Below are positions 45,818 to 54,798 of a stretch of 64,000 nucleotides of DNA, in pieces. A program made the translations under genes and the position numbers. The notes below the pieces were generated by a model that was not told where the DNA came from, searched no databases, and saw only the letters and a program-made list of their open reading frames with translations. How positions within the stretch are numbered: position 1 is the first letter of the stretch; every line of letters begins with the position of its first letter. Source of the DNA: UBA10649 sp963749905 (lineage in GTDB: Bacteria > Actinomycetota > Actinomycetes > S36-B12); NCBI GenBank assembly GCA_963749905.1, contig CAVVOF010000004.1, forward strand, positions 62,001 to 126,000, read 5' to 3'.

Positions 45818-47220
45818 CCACGGAGTCGATGCCCGCGACCGACCCGCTGCGCGACGCCGAGCCGAGCGTCTACTGGACCGATCGCATCGACGCGCCCGAG
45901 CCCGAGGAGCCGTTGACCAAGCGGACGACCTGCGACGTGCTCATCGTCGGCGGCGGCTTCACCGGGCTCTGGGCGGCCATCGAGGCCCGCGCACTGCGAC
46001 CCGACGCCGACATCGTCCTGGTGGAGGCGCACACCATCGCGTTCGGGGGCTCGGGCCGCAACGGGGGCTTCCTGTCCGAGTCCCTGACCCACGGCCTGGC
46101 GCACGGCGAGCAGCTGTGGCCGTCCGAGCTGCTCGACCTCATCCGGCTCGGCAAGGAGAACGTCGGGGAGATAGCCGACTTCGTGCGCCGGGAGGGCATC
46201 GACGCAGACCTGCGACTGTGCGGCAAGACCGCGGTCGCGACGACGCCCCACCAGTGGCAGTCGCTGCAGGACGCCGCCGCGCTGCACGCGCGGTACGGCG
46301 AGGACGCCACGCTGCAGGACGCCGCGACCGTCCGCGCCGACGTGGACTCGCCGACCTACCTCGGCGGCCTGCGGGTTCGCTCCGGAGGGGGACTCGTCGA
46401 TCCCGCGGCACTGGCCTGGGGGCTGCGCGCAGCCGCCCTGCGGCGCGGCATCCGCATCCACGAGGGCACCGCCGTCCGATCCATCCGAAGGCGGGACGCC
46501 GGGGTCGAAGTGGCCACCGATCGGTCGAGCATCACGGCCGGCCACGTGCTGCTCGCGACCAATGCGTACCCCCCGCTGCTGCGGCGCCTGCGTCATCGCG
46601 TCCTGCCGGTCTACGACCACGTGCTCGTGACCGAGCCGCTGTCGCCCGCGGCACTGTCGGCCCTGGGCTGGCAGGAGAACCAGGGGCTGACCGACGCGGG
46701 CAACCAGTTCCACTACTACCGGCGCACCCCCGACGACCGGATCCTGTGGGGCGGCTACGACGCGATCTACTACTTCGGGAACCGCACTGACGCCCAGCGT
46801 GAGCAGCGCGACGCATCGCACGCACTGCTCGCGCGACAGTTCTTCGACACCTTCCCCCAGCTCGCGGGGCTGCGCTTCACGCATCGCTGGGCCGGACTGA
46901 TCGACTCCACCTCCCGCTTCACACCGGTCTTCGGCACCGCGCTGGGCGGTCGGGTCGCGTACAGCGTCGGGTACACCGGCCTCGGCGTCGCGGCTTCGCG
47001 CTTCGGCGCCCGTGTCGCGTTGGACCTGCTCTTCGGCGCGGACACCGAGCGCACGCGGCTGTCGATGGTGCGACACAAGCCGGTCCCGTTCCCGCCTGAG
47101 CCGCTGCGCTACCCCACCGTCCAGATCACACGTGCGGCGCTGGCCCGCGAGGACGCCACCGGCAGGCGTGGCCCGTGGCTGCGCCTGCTCGACGCGTTCG
47201 GCATCGGATTCAACAGCTGA
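45814..47220 (+). CDS. FAD-dependent amine oxidase, PuuB-like
   Basis: 468 residues of the D-amino-acid-oxidase fold. The FAD loop is DVLIVGGGFTGLWAAIEA with GRNGGF shortly after, as in gamma-glutamylputrescine oxidase. The C-terminal YSVGYTGLGVAAS closes the site. In this operon it probably oxidises imported putrescine or its glutamyl form to an aldehyde and H2O2. No gamma-glutamylputrescine synthetase (puuA) is nearby, so direct oxidation is possible. GTGA overlap with the ATPase. Confidence 0.85.
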   Translation: MTTESMPATDPLRDAEPSVYWTDRIDAPEPEEPLTKRTTCDVLIVGGGFTGLWAAIEARALRPDADIVLVEAHTIAFGGSGRNGGFLSESLTHGLAHGEQLWPSELLDLIRLGKENVGEIADFVRREGIDADLRLCGKTAVATTPHQWQSLQDAAALHARYGEDATLQDAATVRADVDSPTYLGGLRVRSGGGLVDPAALAWGLRAAALRRGIRIHEGTAVRSIRRRDAGVEVATDRSSITAGHVLLATNAYPPLLRRLRHRVLPVYDHVLVTEPLSPAALSALGWQENQGLTDAGNQFHYYRRTPDDRILWGGYDAIYYFGNRTDAQREQRDASHALLARQFFDTFPQLAGLRFTHRWAGLIDSTSRFTPVFGTALGGRVAYSVGYTGLGVAASRFGARVALDLLFGADTERTRLSMVRHKPVPFPPEPLRYPTVQITRAALAREDATGRRGPWLRLLDAFGIGFNS

Positions 47221-47228
47221 GGAGACCC

Positions 47229-48689
47229 ATGGCGACCACCGGATCGTTCATCGAGGGCGCGTACGCCGCAGGCTCGGGCACGCCCACGGATCTCGTCGAC
47301 CCCGCCACCGGAGAGGTGCGCGAATCCTTCCTCCAGTCCTCGCCAGCCGACGTTGCGAGAGCCGCGGCCGCAGCCGACCGTGCGGGCGCCGATTGGGGGC
47401 AGCGGACCCCCGGGGAACGGGCCCGCGTCCTGCTGCGGCTGGCCGACCTGATGGAGGCGGATGCCGACACGCTGACCCGGCTGGAGGTCGAGGACTCGGG
47501 CAAGCCCCGAGCAGTGTTCGCGGACGGAGAGCTGCCGTTCGCCGCGGACAACCTGCGCTTCTTCGCCGGGGCCGGCCGCTCGCTGGAGGGCACTGGTGCC
47601 GGAGTGCTGTCGCAGGGCTACACCTCGATGCTGGTGCGCCGGCCCGTCGGCGTGGTCGGCGCGATCACGCCGTGGAACTTCCCGCTGATCATGGCGATCT
47701 GGAAGGCGGGGCCCGCCCTCGCCGCCGGCTGCACGATGATCCTCAAGCCCGCACCCGCGACGCCACGGTCGACGCTGCGGCTGGCGGAACTGGCCGTGGA
47801 GGCCGGCGTCCCCGCGGGCGTCCTGAACGTGGTGACCGGCGGCGGCGACGTGGGCGAGGCGCTGGTCCGCGACCCCCGAGTGCGGATGGTCTCGGTCACC
47901 GGCTCGACGCGCACGGGGCAGGCAGTCATGCGAGCGGCTGCGGACACCATCACCCGCGTGCATCTCGAACTCGGCGGCAAGGCGCCCGCGCTGCTCTTCG
48001 CCGACGCCGACCTCGACGCGGCCGCTCGTGCGCTCGCCCTAGGCGCCACGTACAACTCCGGCCAGGACTGCACGGCGGCCACCCGCGTCTACGTTCAGCG
48101 CGCACTCATGGCCGATGCGATCGAGGCCCTGACCCGGACCATGGAGCAGGTACGGGTGGGCGATCCGATGGGCGCCGAGACCGACATCGGACCACTGGTC
48201 TCCTCCGCGCACCGCGACCACGTCCACGGCTTCGTCACCCGGGGGCGGGAGGCTGGGGCGCGTGCCACCACGGGCGGAGAGCTGCCGACCGGCCCGGGTT
48301 CCTACTACCCGCCGACCGTGATGGTGGATGCCGAGCAGTCCAGCGAACTGGTGCAGGGCGAGGTGTTCGGCCCGGTGCTGGTGGTGCTGCCCTTCGACGA
48401 CGAGGACGACGCCGTCGCGCTCGCCAACGACAGCCGGTACGGGCTGGCCAGCTCGGTGTGGACGCAGGACGTGGCGCGGGCCCTGCGCGTCAGCCATCGC
48501 GTCGACGCCGGCGTCACCTGGGTCAACGATCACCTGCCGATCGCCAGCGAGGCGCCGCACGGCGGCGTCAAGGCCAGCGGCTTCGGCAAGGACATGAGCC
48601 ACGAGGCGGTCCTCGAGTACTCGGTCACCCACCACGTCATGGTCAAGCACGCCCAGCCCGTGGTGCACGACTCCTTCCGCCCGGCCTGA
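47229..48689 (+). CDS. Aldehyde dehydrogenase, aminobutyraldehyde type
   Basis: 486 residues. NAD-binding GAITPWNFPL and TGSTRTGQAV, catalytic Glu in LELGGKAP and catalytic Cys in NSGQDCTAATR are all present. It resembles PatD/PuuC enzymes that turn 4-aminobutyraldehyde into GABA, fitting its place after the amine oxidase. GGAG at 47221-47224 is four bases before the ATG. A 92-bp repeat follows the stop codon. Confidence 0.9.
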   Translation: MATTGSFIEGAYAAGSGTPTDLVDPATGEVRESFLQSSPADVARAAAAADRAGADWGQRTPGERARVLLRLADLMEADADTLTRLEVEDSGKPRAVFADGELPFAADNLRFFAGAGRSLEGTGAGVLSQGYTSMLVRRPVGVVGAITPWNFPLIMAIWKAGPALAAGCTMILKPAPATPRSTLRLAELAVEAGVPAGVLNVVTGGGDVGEALVRDPRVRMVSVTGSTRTGQAVMRAAADTITRVHLELGGKAPALLFADADLDAAARALALGATYNSGQDCTAATRVYVQRALMADAIEALTRTMEQVRVGDPMGAETDIGPLVSSAHRDHVHGFVTRGREAGARATTGGELPTGPGSYYPPTVMVDAEQSSELVQGEVFGPVLVVLPFDDEDDAVALANDSRYGLASSVWTQDVARALRVSHRVDAGVTWVNDHLPIASEAPHGGVKASGFGKDMSHEAVLEYSVTHHVMVKHAQPVVHDSFRPA

Positions 48690-48711
48690 CCCTCGCCCCT
48701 CGAACCCGCCC

Positions 48712-48803
48712 CAGATTTGCACCGCTTCCCGGTGCAAATCGAGATTCCGTGCCCGAATTGCCTCTTCTGTCCGCGATTTGAACCGGGAAGCGGTGCAAAT
48801 CTG
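48712..48803. repeat. 92-bp inverted-repeat element, copy B
   Basis: Its ends are perfect 21-bp inverted repeats (CAGATTTGCACCGCTTCCCG plus G). Arms are about 29 bases with one internal mismatch, and the left arm folds on itself (GATTTGCACC-GCTTCCC-GGTGCAAATC). It lies 22 bases past the aldehyde dehydrogenase stop and before a same-strand gene, so it may terminate or attenuate. Confidence 0.87.
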
Positions 48804-48841
48804 GGCGGAGCCTGGGGGCGAGCCTGGGGGGTGAGCCTGGT

Positions 48842-48847
48842 TACTAT
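48842..48847 (+). promoter_or_regulatory. -10 hexamer for the flavoprotein-HAD pair
   Basis: TACTAT lies 32 bases before the start codon at 48880 and is followed by AGGAGG at 48871-48876. No convincing -35 is seen in the G-rich repeats GAGCCTGG upstream. Confidence 0.45.
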
Positions 48848-48879
48848 GACGTCCATATATCTGGGTGCCTAGGAGGGTC

Positions 48880-50328
48880 ATGCCGGTCGTCGAGGGTCCG
48901 TTCCGAGCCGACGACGTGCCCTCCTGGGCGCGGACCGCCGACGTCGTGGTCGTGGGGCTGGGCATCGCGGGTGCCGGGGCAGCCCTGGAGGCGCAGCGCG
49001 CGGGCGCCGAGGTCCTGGTGCTCGAGCGGGCCGGCGCCGGCGGCGGGGCCAGCGCCCTGTCGCAGGGCCAGTTCTACCTCGGCGGCGGTACCGACGTGCA
49101 GACCGCCTGCGGCTACGACGACTCCCCCGAGAACATGTACGCCTTCCTCCGCGCGGTCACCACGACGCAGGAGGAGGACAAGCTCCGCGTCTTCTGCGAC
49201 GAGAGCCGCGCCCAGTTCGACTGGCTCGAGGCGCAGGGCGTGCCCTTCGCGCGGGAGGCGTACACGCACAAGGCCGTGTACACCCGGACGGGCGAGGGCC
49301 TGCTCACCACCGGCAACGAGAAGGCGTGGCCCTTCCGCGAGCAGGCGGTGCCGGCACCACGCGGCCATCAGGTGTCCGGCGACGGGGAGATCAGCGGCGG
49401 CTACGTGGCGATGAGCGCCATCCTGGCCACCGTCGAGCGCGAGCAGGTGCCCGTCGTCTACGACGCCAACGTGATCGGCCTGGTGCAGGACGACGACGGC
49501 CGGGTCGTGGGCGTCACGATGCGCAAGGACGGGCACGACTCGTACATCCGCGCGCGCAAGGGCGTGGTCCTGGCCGCCGGCAGCTTCAACCTCAACCCAG
49601 ACGTCACCGGAGAGCACATGCCGCTGTTCTCCGAGTACGGGAAGCCGCTCGGCGAGCCCACCAACGACGGCGCGGGCCTGCTGCTGGGACGCTCCGTGGG
49701 CGTGGCCGAGCACGGCATGGACGGGCTCATCGCCACCGCGTCCATCTACCCTCCCGAGGACCTGATCAAGGGCATCGTGGTCAACGCCGAGGGCCGTCGC
49801 TTCGTGGCCGAGGACGTCTACCACGGACGAATGGCGCACCTCGTCGCCCGGCAGCCCGAGGCCAAGGCCTTCCTCATCCTCGACGAGGAGATCTTCGGCT
49901 ACCCCAAGCACGGATCGCACACCTTCATCGACGCCTTCGAGACCGTCGAGGAGATGGAGGCCGCCCTCGGCCTGCCTTCGGGCTCCCTCGCGGCGACGCT
50001 CGACCGGTACAACGCGGACGTCGCGAGCGGCGAGGACGCCGAGTTCCACAAGCACCCCGATTGGCTGAAGCCGCTCCACGCGCCGTACGCCGTCTTCGAG
50101 ATCTCCATCCCCCGCTCGGACTACCACTGGATGTCCCTCGGCGGCCTGGTCACCGACGCCGACGGGCGGGCGCTGCGCGAGGACGGCACTGCGGTGGCCG
50201 GTCTCTACGCGGCGGGCGCCTGCACGAATCACCTGGCCCAGGACGGCGACGAGTACGCGAGCGGCATGAGCCTGGCGGCGGGCTCGCTGTTCGGCCGCCG
50301 CGCGGGCGCCCACGCGGCGGCCTCGTGA
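48880..50328 (+). CDS. FAD-binding dehydrogenase, fumarate-reductase/KstD type
   Basis: 482 residues. FAD loop VVVVGLGIAGAGAALEA, then GGASALSQGQFYLGGG, VVLAAGSFNLNP and the C-terminal GLYAAGACTNHLAQDG. This is the flavoprotein fold shared by fumarate reductases and 3-ketosteroid dehydrogenases; the substrate is not clear. It is shorter than typical KstD and lacks a cytochrome domain. AGGAGG precedes the ATG closely. It overlaps the HAD gene as GTGA, so the two are coupled. Confidence 0.83.
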   Translation: MPVVEGPFRADDVPSWARTADVVVVGLGIAGAGAALEAQRAGAEVLVLERAGAGGGASALSQGQFYLGGGTDVQTACGYDDSPENMYAFLRAVTTTQEEDKLRVFCDESRAQFDWLEAQGVPFAREAYTHKAVYTRTGEGLLTTGNEKAWPFREQAVPAPRGHQVSGDGEISGGYVAMSAILATVEREQVPVVYDANVIGLVQDDDGRVVGVTMRKDGHDSYIRARKGVVLAAGSFNLNPDVTGEHMPLFSEYGKPLGEPTNDGAGLLLGRSVGVAEHGMDGLIATASIYPPEDLIKGIVVNAEGRRFVAEDVYHGRMAHLVARQPEAKAFLILDEEIFGYPKHGSHTFIDAFETVEEMEAALGLPSGSLAATLDRYNADVASGEDAEFHKHPDWLKPLHAPYAVFEISIPRSDYHWMSLGGLVTDADGRALREDGTAVAGLYAAGACTNHLAQDGDEYASGMSLAAGSLFGRRAGAHAAAS

Positions 50329-51119
50329 CCCCTCCGGACGGGCTGCGGCCGGCACTGATCGCCGTCGACCTCGACGGCACCCTCGTGCCGCAGAGCGGGG
50401 ACGTGCCGCCCGGGGTCGCCGACGCCATCGCGCGCGTCACCGAGCAGGGCGCGCACGTCGTCGCGGCCACCGGCCGCTCGCTGACCACTACCGGCTACGT
50501 CGCCCGCGGCGCGGGCATGCACGAGTACGCGATCGTGAGCAACGGCGCGATGCTCGTCACCGTCGACCCCGAGACCGTCGTCGAGGCGATGACGTTCGAC
50601 GCCACCGAACTGCTCGACGAGCTCGGCCCGCTCCTGCCGACGGCCACGTTCGCCGTCGAGCGCCCCGACGGCGTGTTCCTCACGTCGCGCCTCTTCGTTG
50701 ACCGCGGAGTATCGCTCGACATCCGGGAGGTGACGTGGGCTGAGCTGACCCGCGACCCCGTGGTGCGCGTGATCGTGCGCAGCGACGAGCACGTCGAGGA
50801 GGGGCTCGGCCCGGTCGTCGAGCACCTGGACATGCACGCCATCACGTTCGGCATCACGGACGTGGCGTGGCTGGACCTCGGCATCAAGGGCGTCAGCAAG
50901 GCGACCGGCCTGCAGGCCCTGTGCACGCGGCTCGGGATCGACCGATCGGACGTGCTCGCCATCGGCGACTCGATGAACGACATCGAGATGCTGGAGTGGG
51001 CCGGGTACGCCGTGGCGATGGGGCATGCGCGCCCGCAGATCCAGGCGCTGGCCGACTACGTCACCGGTTCGGAGCCGGGCACCGGCGTCATCGAGGTGCT
51101 GGACCGCCTGTACCGCTGA
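50325..51119 (+). CDS. HAD-family phosphatase, Cof type
   Basis: 264 residues. Motif I VDLDGTLV (nucleophile Asp), motif II ATGRS, the catalytic Lys in GVSKATGLQ, and motif IV IGDSMNDIEM are intact. The cap domain is of Cof/C2B type (about 80-180). These hydrolyse sugar or nucleotide phosphates; the substrate is unknown. The GTG start overlaps the flavoprotein stop. It is convergent with the SDR gene, 14 bases apart. Confidence 0.88.
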   Translation: MTPPDGLRPALIAVDLDGTLVPQSGDVPPGVADAIARVTEQGAHVVAATGRSLTTTGYVARGAGMHEYAIVSNGAMLVTVDPETVVEAMTFDATELLDELGPLLPTATFAVERPDGVFLTSRLFVDRGVSLDIREVTWAELTRDPVVRVIVRSDEHVEEGLGPVVEHLDMHAITFGITDVAWLDLGIKGVSKATGLQALCTRLGIDRSDVLAIGDSMNDIEMLEWAGYAVAMGHARPQIQALADYVTGSEPGTGVIEVLDRLYR

Positions 51120-51133
51120 GTCGCCGCCCGGAG

Positions 51134-51925
51134 TCAGCGGTGCTCGACGGACTTGCCACCCTCGCGACCGCCGCCGATCAGCAGGTTCTGCCCCGTCACC
51201 CAGGACGACGCCGGCGACGCGAAGTACAGCACCGCCGCCGCCATGTCCTCCGGCGTGCCCATCCGGCCCAGCGGCACGGTGCGCGCCAGCGCCTCGAGAT
51301 CGGACTCGTCGAACTGCAGCACCCGGTAGAACGAGTCGGTCGGCACCATCCCCGGCGAGATGGCGTTGACGCGGATGCCGGCCGACGCGAGCTCCGCCGC
51401 CAGCGTGAGGGTGAGGTTGAGCAGGGCCGCCTTGCTGGCCGCGTACGCCCCGGTGTTCGGCGCCGCCCGCATCCCAGCGCCGGACGACACGTTGACGATG
51501 GCCCCACCCTGCGCCATGCGCAGCGCGGCCTCCCGCGCTCCAGCCGCCGCCGCGATGACGTTCAGCTCGAGCATGTCGCGCAACTCGTCGTCGGTGACCT
51601 GCGTCATGGGCTTGACGTGCGCATCATCCGTGCCGCCTGCGTTGTTGACCCAGATGTCCAGTCGCCCGAACTCGGCCACCGCGGCTTCCGCCAGGCGCTT
51701 CGCCATGCCCGGCTCCTTCAGGTCACCCGGCAGTTCCAGCGCTCGCCGACCGCGCTCGCGGATGCGTTCGGCGACCTCGGCGACGTCCTCGGCTCGCCGA
51801 CTGGTGACGACGACGTCGGCGCCTGCTTCGGCCAGGGCGAGGGCGATGCCGCGACCGATGCCGCGACCGGATCCGGTCACCACGGCCACTTGATCGTCAA
51901 CGCGGAACAGGTCGAGAATCGACAT
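51134..51925 (-). CDS. Short-chain dehydrogenase/reductase
   Basis: 263 residues. TGSGRGIGRG cofactor loop, NNAGG, NVSSGAG with catalytic Ser, YAASK with Tyr and Lys, and GGGREGGKS at the end. The substrate is unknown. CATACT (51932-51937, minus strand) lies six bases before the ATG, a leaderless start. It is monocistronic, separated by 12 bases from the end of the zinc-ribbon gene. Confidence 0.88.
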   Translation of the reverse strand: MSILDLFRVDDQVAVVTGSGRGIGRGIALALAEAGADVVVTSRRAEDVAEVAERIRERGRRALELPGDLKEPGMAKRLAEAAVAEFGRLDIWVNNAGGTDDAHVKPMTQVTDDELRDMLELNVIAAAAGAREAALRMAQGGAIVNVSSGAGMRAAPNTGAYAASKAALLNLTLTLAAELASAGIRVNAISPGMVPTDSFYRVLQFDESDLEALARTVPLGRMGTPEDMAAAVLYFASPASSWVTGQNLLIGGGREGGKSVEHR

Positions 51926-51937
51926 GCGGCGAGTATG

Positions 51938-52414
51938 TCAGTAGACGATGCCGTGCACCTGCGAGCCGCAGCCGTGGCAGGTGTCGTCGGACAGCGCGTG
52001 CTCCGGCGCGACCAGGCTGCCGCAGTACCGGCACAGGACCAGCCTCGACCGGGTCTCCGCGAAGGCCGCGTCGACCGCCTCCTCCAGCGCCGCAAGGAAT
52101 CCGTCCACGTCCCCGCTCGGCGCATCGCGGGAGGGGGTCTGCAGCACCTCGGTGACCTCGTCGACGGACCACTGCAGCGTCGCAGGACCGTGCCACTGCC
52201 CCACCGCGTGTCCGACCGTGACGAGCGGGTCGGCATCGTCACTGACGAGCAGCGCGACGGACGGACCCGCGCGGCCGACCAGCAGCGTGCCCGGGCGTTC
52301 GATCTCGCGCTCCGGGATTCGCCAGGCCACGTGCCAGGGGCCGCCGATCGCCCGGGTCAGCTCACCGGGACCGACTCGCAGGCGTTGCGCGAGCTGAGTG
52401 ACGTCGTCGCTCAC
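51938..52414 (-). CDS. Hypothetical protein with C-terminal zinc ribbon
   Basis: 158 residues. The C-terminal LCRYCGSLV and DTCHGCGSQVHG give a CxxC-CxxC zinc ribbon, and the N-terminal part (residues 1-100) has no recognised fold. The GTG start overlaps the SpoIIAA-like stop as GTGA, so the pair is co-translated. Function unknown. Confidence 0.7.
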   Translation of the reverse strand: MSDDVTQLAQRLRVGPGELTRAIGGPWHVAWRIPEREIERPGTLLVGRAGPSVALLVSDDADPLVTVGHAVGQWHGPATLQWSVDEVTEVLQTPSRDAPSGDVDGFLAALEEAVDAAFAETRSRLVLCRYCGSLVAPEHALSDDTCHGCGSQVHGIVY

Positions 52415-52776
52415 TCCTCCTCGAGCCAGGCGACCGCATCGTCCTTGCGCGAGACGGGGAAGGTGCGGATCCGGCCCGGCACCATCCACGCGAAGGCGCC
52501 CACCGTCACGTGGACCCAGTCCTTGTCGCTGACGACGGCGATCCGCTCCCACTTGGTCCAGTCCCGCGTGCCGACCATCGCGTCCTCCCACATGGCCGCA
52601 CCGCTGTAGCCGTCGAATCCCTCGCCGAGCAGGTACAGCAGGCGGACCCTGCCGTGCTGCTTCAGCGCGGTCTCGATGGCCGGCTCGAGGATCTCCCGGT
52701 AGTCGGTTGCCTGGACCGTGCCGGTCGCCTCGAATCCGACGATCCCGGCCGGCAGGTCGGTCATCAGGGTGATCAT
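52411..52776 (-). CDS. SpoIIAA-like/STAS-related protein
   Basis: 121 residues. The pattern GIVGFEATGTVQATDYREIL, then VRLLYLLGEGFDGYSGAAMWEDA and a closing FPVSRKDDAVAWLEEE match the SpoIIAA-like family, soluble proteins of STAS fold whose role is unknown. It lies four bases after the Sir2 stop and is coupled to the zinc-ribbon protein. Confidence 0.8.
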   Translation of the reverse strand: MITLMTDLPAGIVGFEATGTVQATDYREILEPAIETALKQHGRVRLLYLLGEGFDGYSGAAMWEDAMVGTRDWTKWERIAVVSDKDWVHVTVGAFAWMVPGRIRTFPVSRKDDAVAWLEEE

Positions 52777-52780
52777 GACG

Positions 52781-53629
52781 TCACGTCCTCTCCAGCATGG
52801 TGGCTCTGTCCGTCCACCTTGCCACGGACTGCAGTTCGATGATGCTTCGACCGATGGGGGCGTCGATGCGGACGGTCGCGAGGGCGTCGCAGCGAGTCGG
52901 CCCCTGGTTGACGATGGCGATGGGCAGGCCGCGCTGCTCGGCTCGCAGCACGAACCGGCGCCCCGAGTACACGTGGAGGGAGGTGCCGAGGACGAGCAAT
53001 GCGCGCGCGCGATCGATCAGCGACAGCGCCTCATCGACGCGCTCCGGCGGGACGTTGTCGCCGAAGTAGACGACGTCCGGCTTCAGCGGTCCGTCGCATG
53101 CGGAGCAGTCGACCACGCGGAAATCCTCGATCGCCCGTGGATCGAGTTCCGTGTCGCCGTCGGCGTGGTGGGCGAGGACAGTGGCCCGCCAGTCACGGTT
53201 CGCCTCGTGCAGGCGGGCGTCGAGCTGGGTGCGAGGCGTCGTCTCACCGCACGCCAGGCAGACGACGCGGTCCAGTCGACCGTGCAGGTCGACGACGCGG
53301 CGCGAGCCGGCGGCCTGGTGCAGACCGTCGACGTTCTGGGTGATGGTGCCGGTGATCACTCCCGCGGCCTCGAGACGAGCCAGGCCGAGATGCCCCTCGT
53401 TCGGCCGCGCGTCCGCCATGGCTCGCCAGCCGAGATGGCTACGCGCCCAGTAGCGGCGCCTGGCCACCGGATCACGGACGAACTCCTGGTGGGTCATCGG
53501 CTTCGTCCGCCGCTGGGCGCCGGTCGCCCCGCGGTAGTCGGGGATGCCCGACTCGGTCGACATGCCGGCGCCGGTGAGCACGGCCACGTCGCCGATCGAG
53601 ACGAGGTCGGCCAGCGCAGCGATGCTCAC
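52781..53629 (-). CDS. NAD-dependent protein deacylase, Sir2 family
   Basis: 282 residues. TGAGMSTESGIPDYRG, TQNVDGLH, the catalytic His in VDLHGRL, and zinc cysteines CLACG and CSACDG are intact; GTSLHVYSG marks the last NAD loop. It removes acetyl or acyl groups from lysines and might regulate the acyl-CoA synthetases, the best-known bacterial target. I chose the GTG at 53629; the frame remains open upstream. Coupled with the two genes downstream. Confidence 0.92.
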   Translation of the reverse strand: MSIAALADLVSIGDVAVLTGAGMSTESGIPDYRGATGAQRRTKPMTHQEFVRDPVARRRYWARSHLGWRAMADARPNEGHLGLARLEAAGVITGTITQNVDGLHQAAGSRRVVDLHGRLDRVVCLACGETTPRTQLDARLHEANRDWRATVLAHHADGDTELDPRAIEDFRVVDCSACDGPLKPDVVYFGDNVPPERVDEALSLIDRARALLVLGTSLHVYSGRRFVLRAEQRGLPIAIVNQGPTRCDALATVRIDAPIGRSIIELQSVARWTDRATMLERT

Positions 53630-53677
53630 CCGGCCATCATCGACGAACGGGCGGAGCCCCGCATTCCGGGCCCCCAA

Positions 53678-53775
53678 CCCCGTCGAGCGTGGCGCTCAGG
53701 CGCTCGCCGTCGGCGTGTCGCGCCGGATCGCCACGCTCGACGGGTCGTGCCACGCTCGACGGGTCGTGCCACGCT
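53678..53775. repeat. Inverted and tandem repeats in the sir2-adh spacer
   Basis: CCCGTCGAGCGTGGCG (53678-53693) is the exact reverse complement of 53729-53744. The second arm belongs to a 19-bp direct repeat, GCCACGCTCGACGGGTCGT, at 53730-53748 and 53749-53767, with a partial third copy (GCCACGCT) next to the alcohol dehydrogenase start. Confidence 0.8.
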
Positions 53776-53781
53776 GGGCGT

Positions 53782-54783
53782 ATGCGCGCGTGGATCGTCG
53801 ACTCCCCCGGTCCGGTGGACACCCACCCCCTCCGCCTCGTTGACCGCGCCGACCCCGAGCCGGGTCCGACGCAGGTCCGGGTACGAGTCTCGGCCTGCGG
53901 CGTGTGCCGCACCGACCTGCACCTGGCTGAGGGCGATCTCGCGCCCCGCAGGCACGGCGTGGTCCCCGGCCACGAGGTGGTGGGCACGGTGGACGCGGTC
54001 GGTGCGCAGGTGACCCGGTTCACCGAGGGCGACCGGATCGGCGTTGCCTGGCTGGGCGGCACGTGCGGGTCCTGCCGCTACTGCCGGTCGGGCCGGGAGA
54101 ACCTGTGCCCCACCCCCACGTTCACCGGCTGGGACGTCGACGGCGGATACGCCGAGTACTGCCTGGTGGATGCCGCCTTCGCCTACGCCCTGCCGGATGA
54201 TCTCGATGACGACCAGGCCGCCCCACTCCTGTGTGCGGGCATCATCGGCTACCGGGCGCTCCGCCTCGCCGAGGTGCCCCCGGGCGGCCGACTGGGCATC
54301 TACGGCTTCGGCGGCTCGGCCCACCTGACCGCGCAGATCGCCATCGCGCAGGGGCTCGAGGTGCATGTCCTGACCCGCGGGGAGGACAACCGCCGACTTG
54401 CCCTCGAACTGGGCTGCGCCTCCGCGGGTGCGAGTCACGACGCACCACCCGTGCCGCTGGACGGCGCCATCCTCTTCGCGCCCGCCGGAGACCTGGTCCC
54501 CGTCGCCCTGCGCGCCCTCGACCGCGGAGCCACCCTCGCCACCGCCGGTATCTGGCTCTCCGACATCCCGTCCCTCGTCTACGAGGACGAGCTGTTCTAC
54601 GAGCGCCGACTGCGCAGTGTCACCGCGAACACTCGCGCGGACGGGGAGGAACTGCTGCACCTCGCCCCTCGACTGGGCGTGCGCGCTGCGACCGTCTCCT
54701 ACCCGCTCACCGACGCCGACCTGGCGCTTGCTGACCTGGCGCATGGCCGGTTCAGCGGCGCCGCCGTCCTGCACGTGGACTAG
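53782..54783 (+). CDS. Zinc-dependent alcohol dehydrogenase
   Basis: 333 residues of the MDR superfamily. Catalytic zinc ligands are in CGVCRTDLH and GHEVVG, structural zinc in CGSCRYCRSGRENLC, and the NAD(P) loop is GIYGFGGSAHL. It resembles broad-range AdhA-like enzymes. The ATG lies 14 bases after the direct repeats, without a Shine-Dalgarno sequence, suggesting a leaderless or repeat-controlled promoter. Confidence 0.9.
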   Translation: MRAWIVDSPGPVDTHPLRLVDRADPEPGPTQVRVRVSACGVCRTDLHLAEGDLAPRRHGVVPGHEVVGTVDAVGAQVTRFTEGDRIGVAWLGGTCGSCRYCRSGRENLCPTPTFTGWDVDGGYAEYCLVDAAFAYALPDDLDDDQAAPLLCAGIIGYRALRLAEVPPGGRLGIYGFGGSAHLTAQIAIAQGLEVHVLTRGEDNRRLALELGCASAGASHDAPPVPLDGAILFAPAGDLVPVALRALDRGATLATAGIWLSDIPSLVYEDELFYERRLRSVTANTRADGEELLHLAPRLGVRAATVSYPLTDADLALADLAHGRFSGAAVLHVD

Positions 54784-54798
54784 TGGCCGGGCCACCGC

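Noticed and set aside
48808..48840. Three imperfect GAGCCTGGGGG units before the flavoprotein gene as a tandem-repeat operator.
   Set aside because: They are short G-rich repeats with varying spacing, next to the end of repeat copy B; too weak to call.
51112..51141. ACCGCTGA and TCAGCGGT as a terminator between the HAD and SDR genes.
   Set aside because: The arms are only 8 bp with a 14-base loop and lie over the two stop codons, so chance similarity of the ends is likely.
54783..54795. GTGGCCGGGCCAC after the alcohol dehydrogenase gene as a terminator.
   Set aside because: With a one-base spacer the real stem would be only about four pairs.
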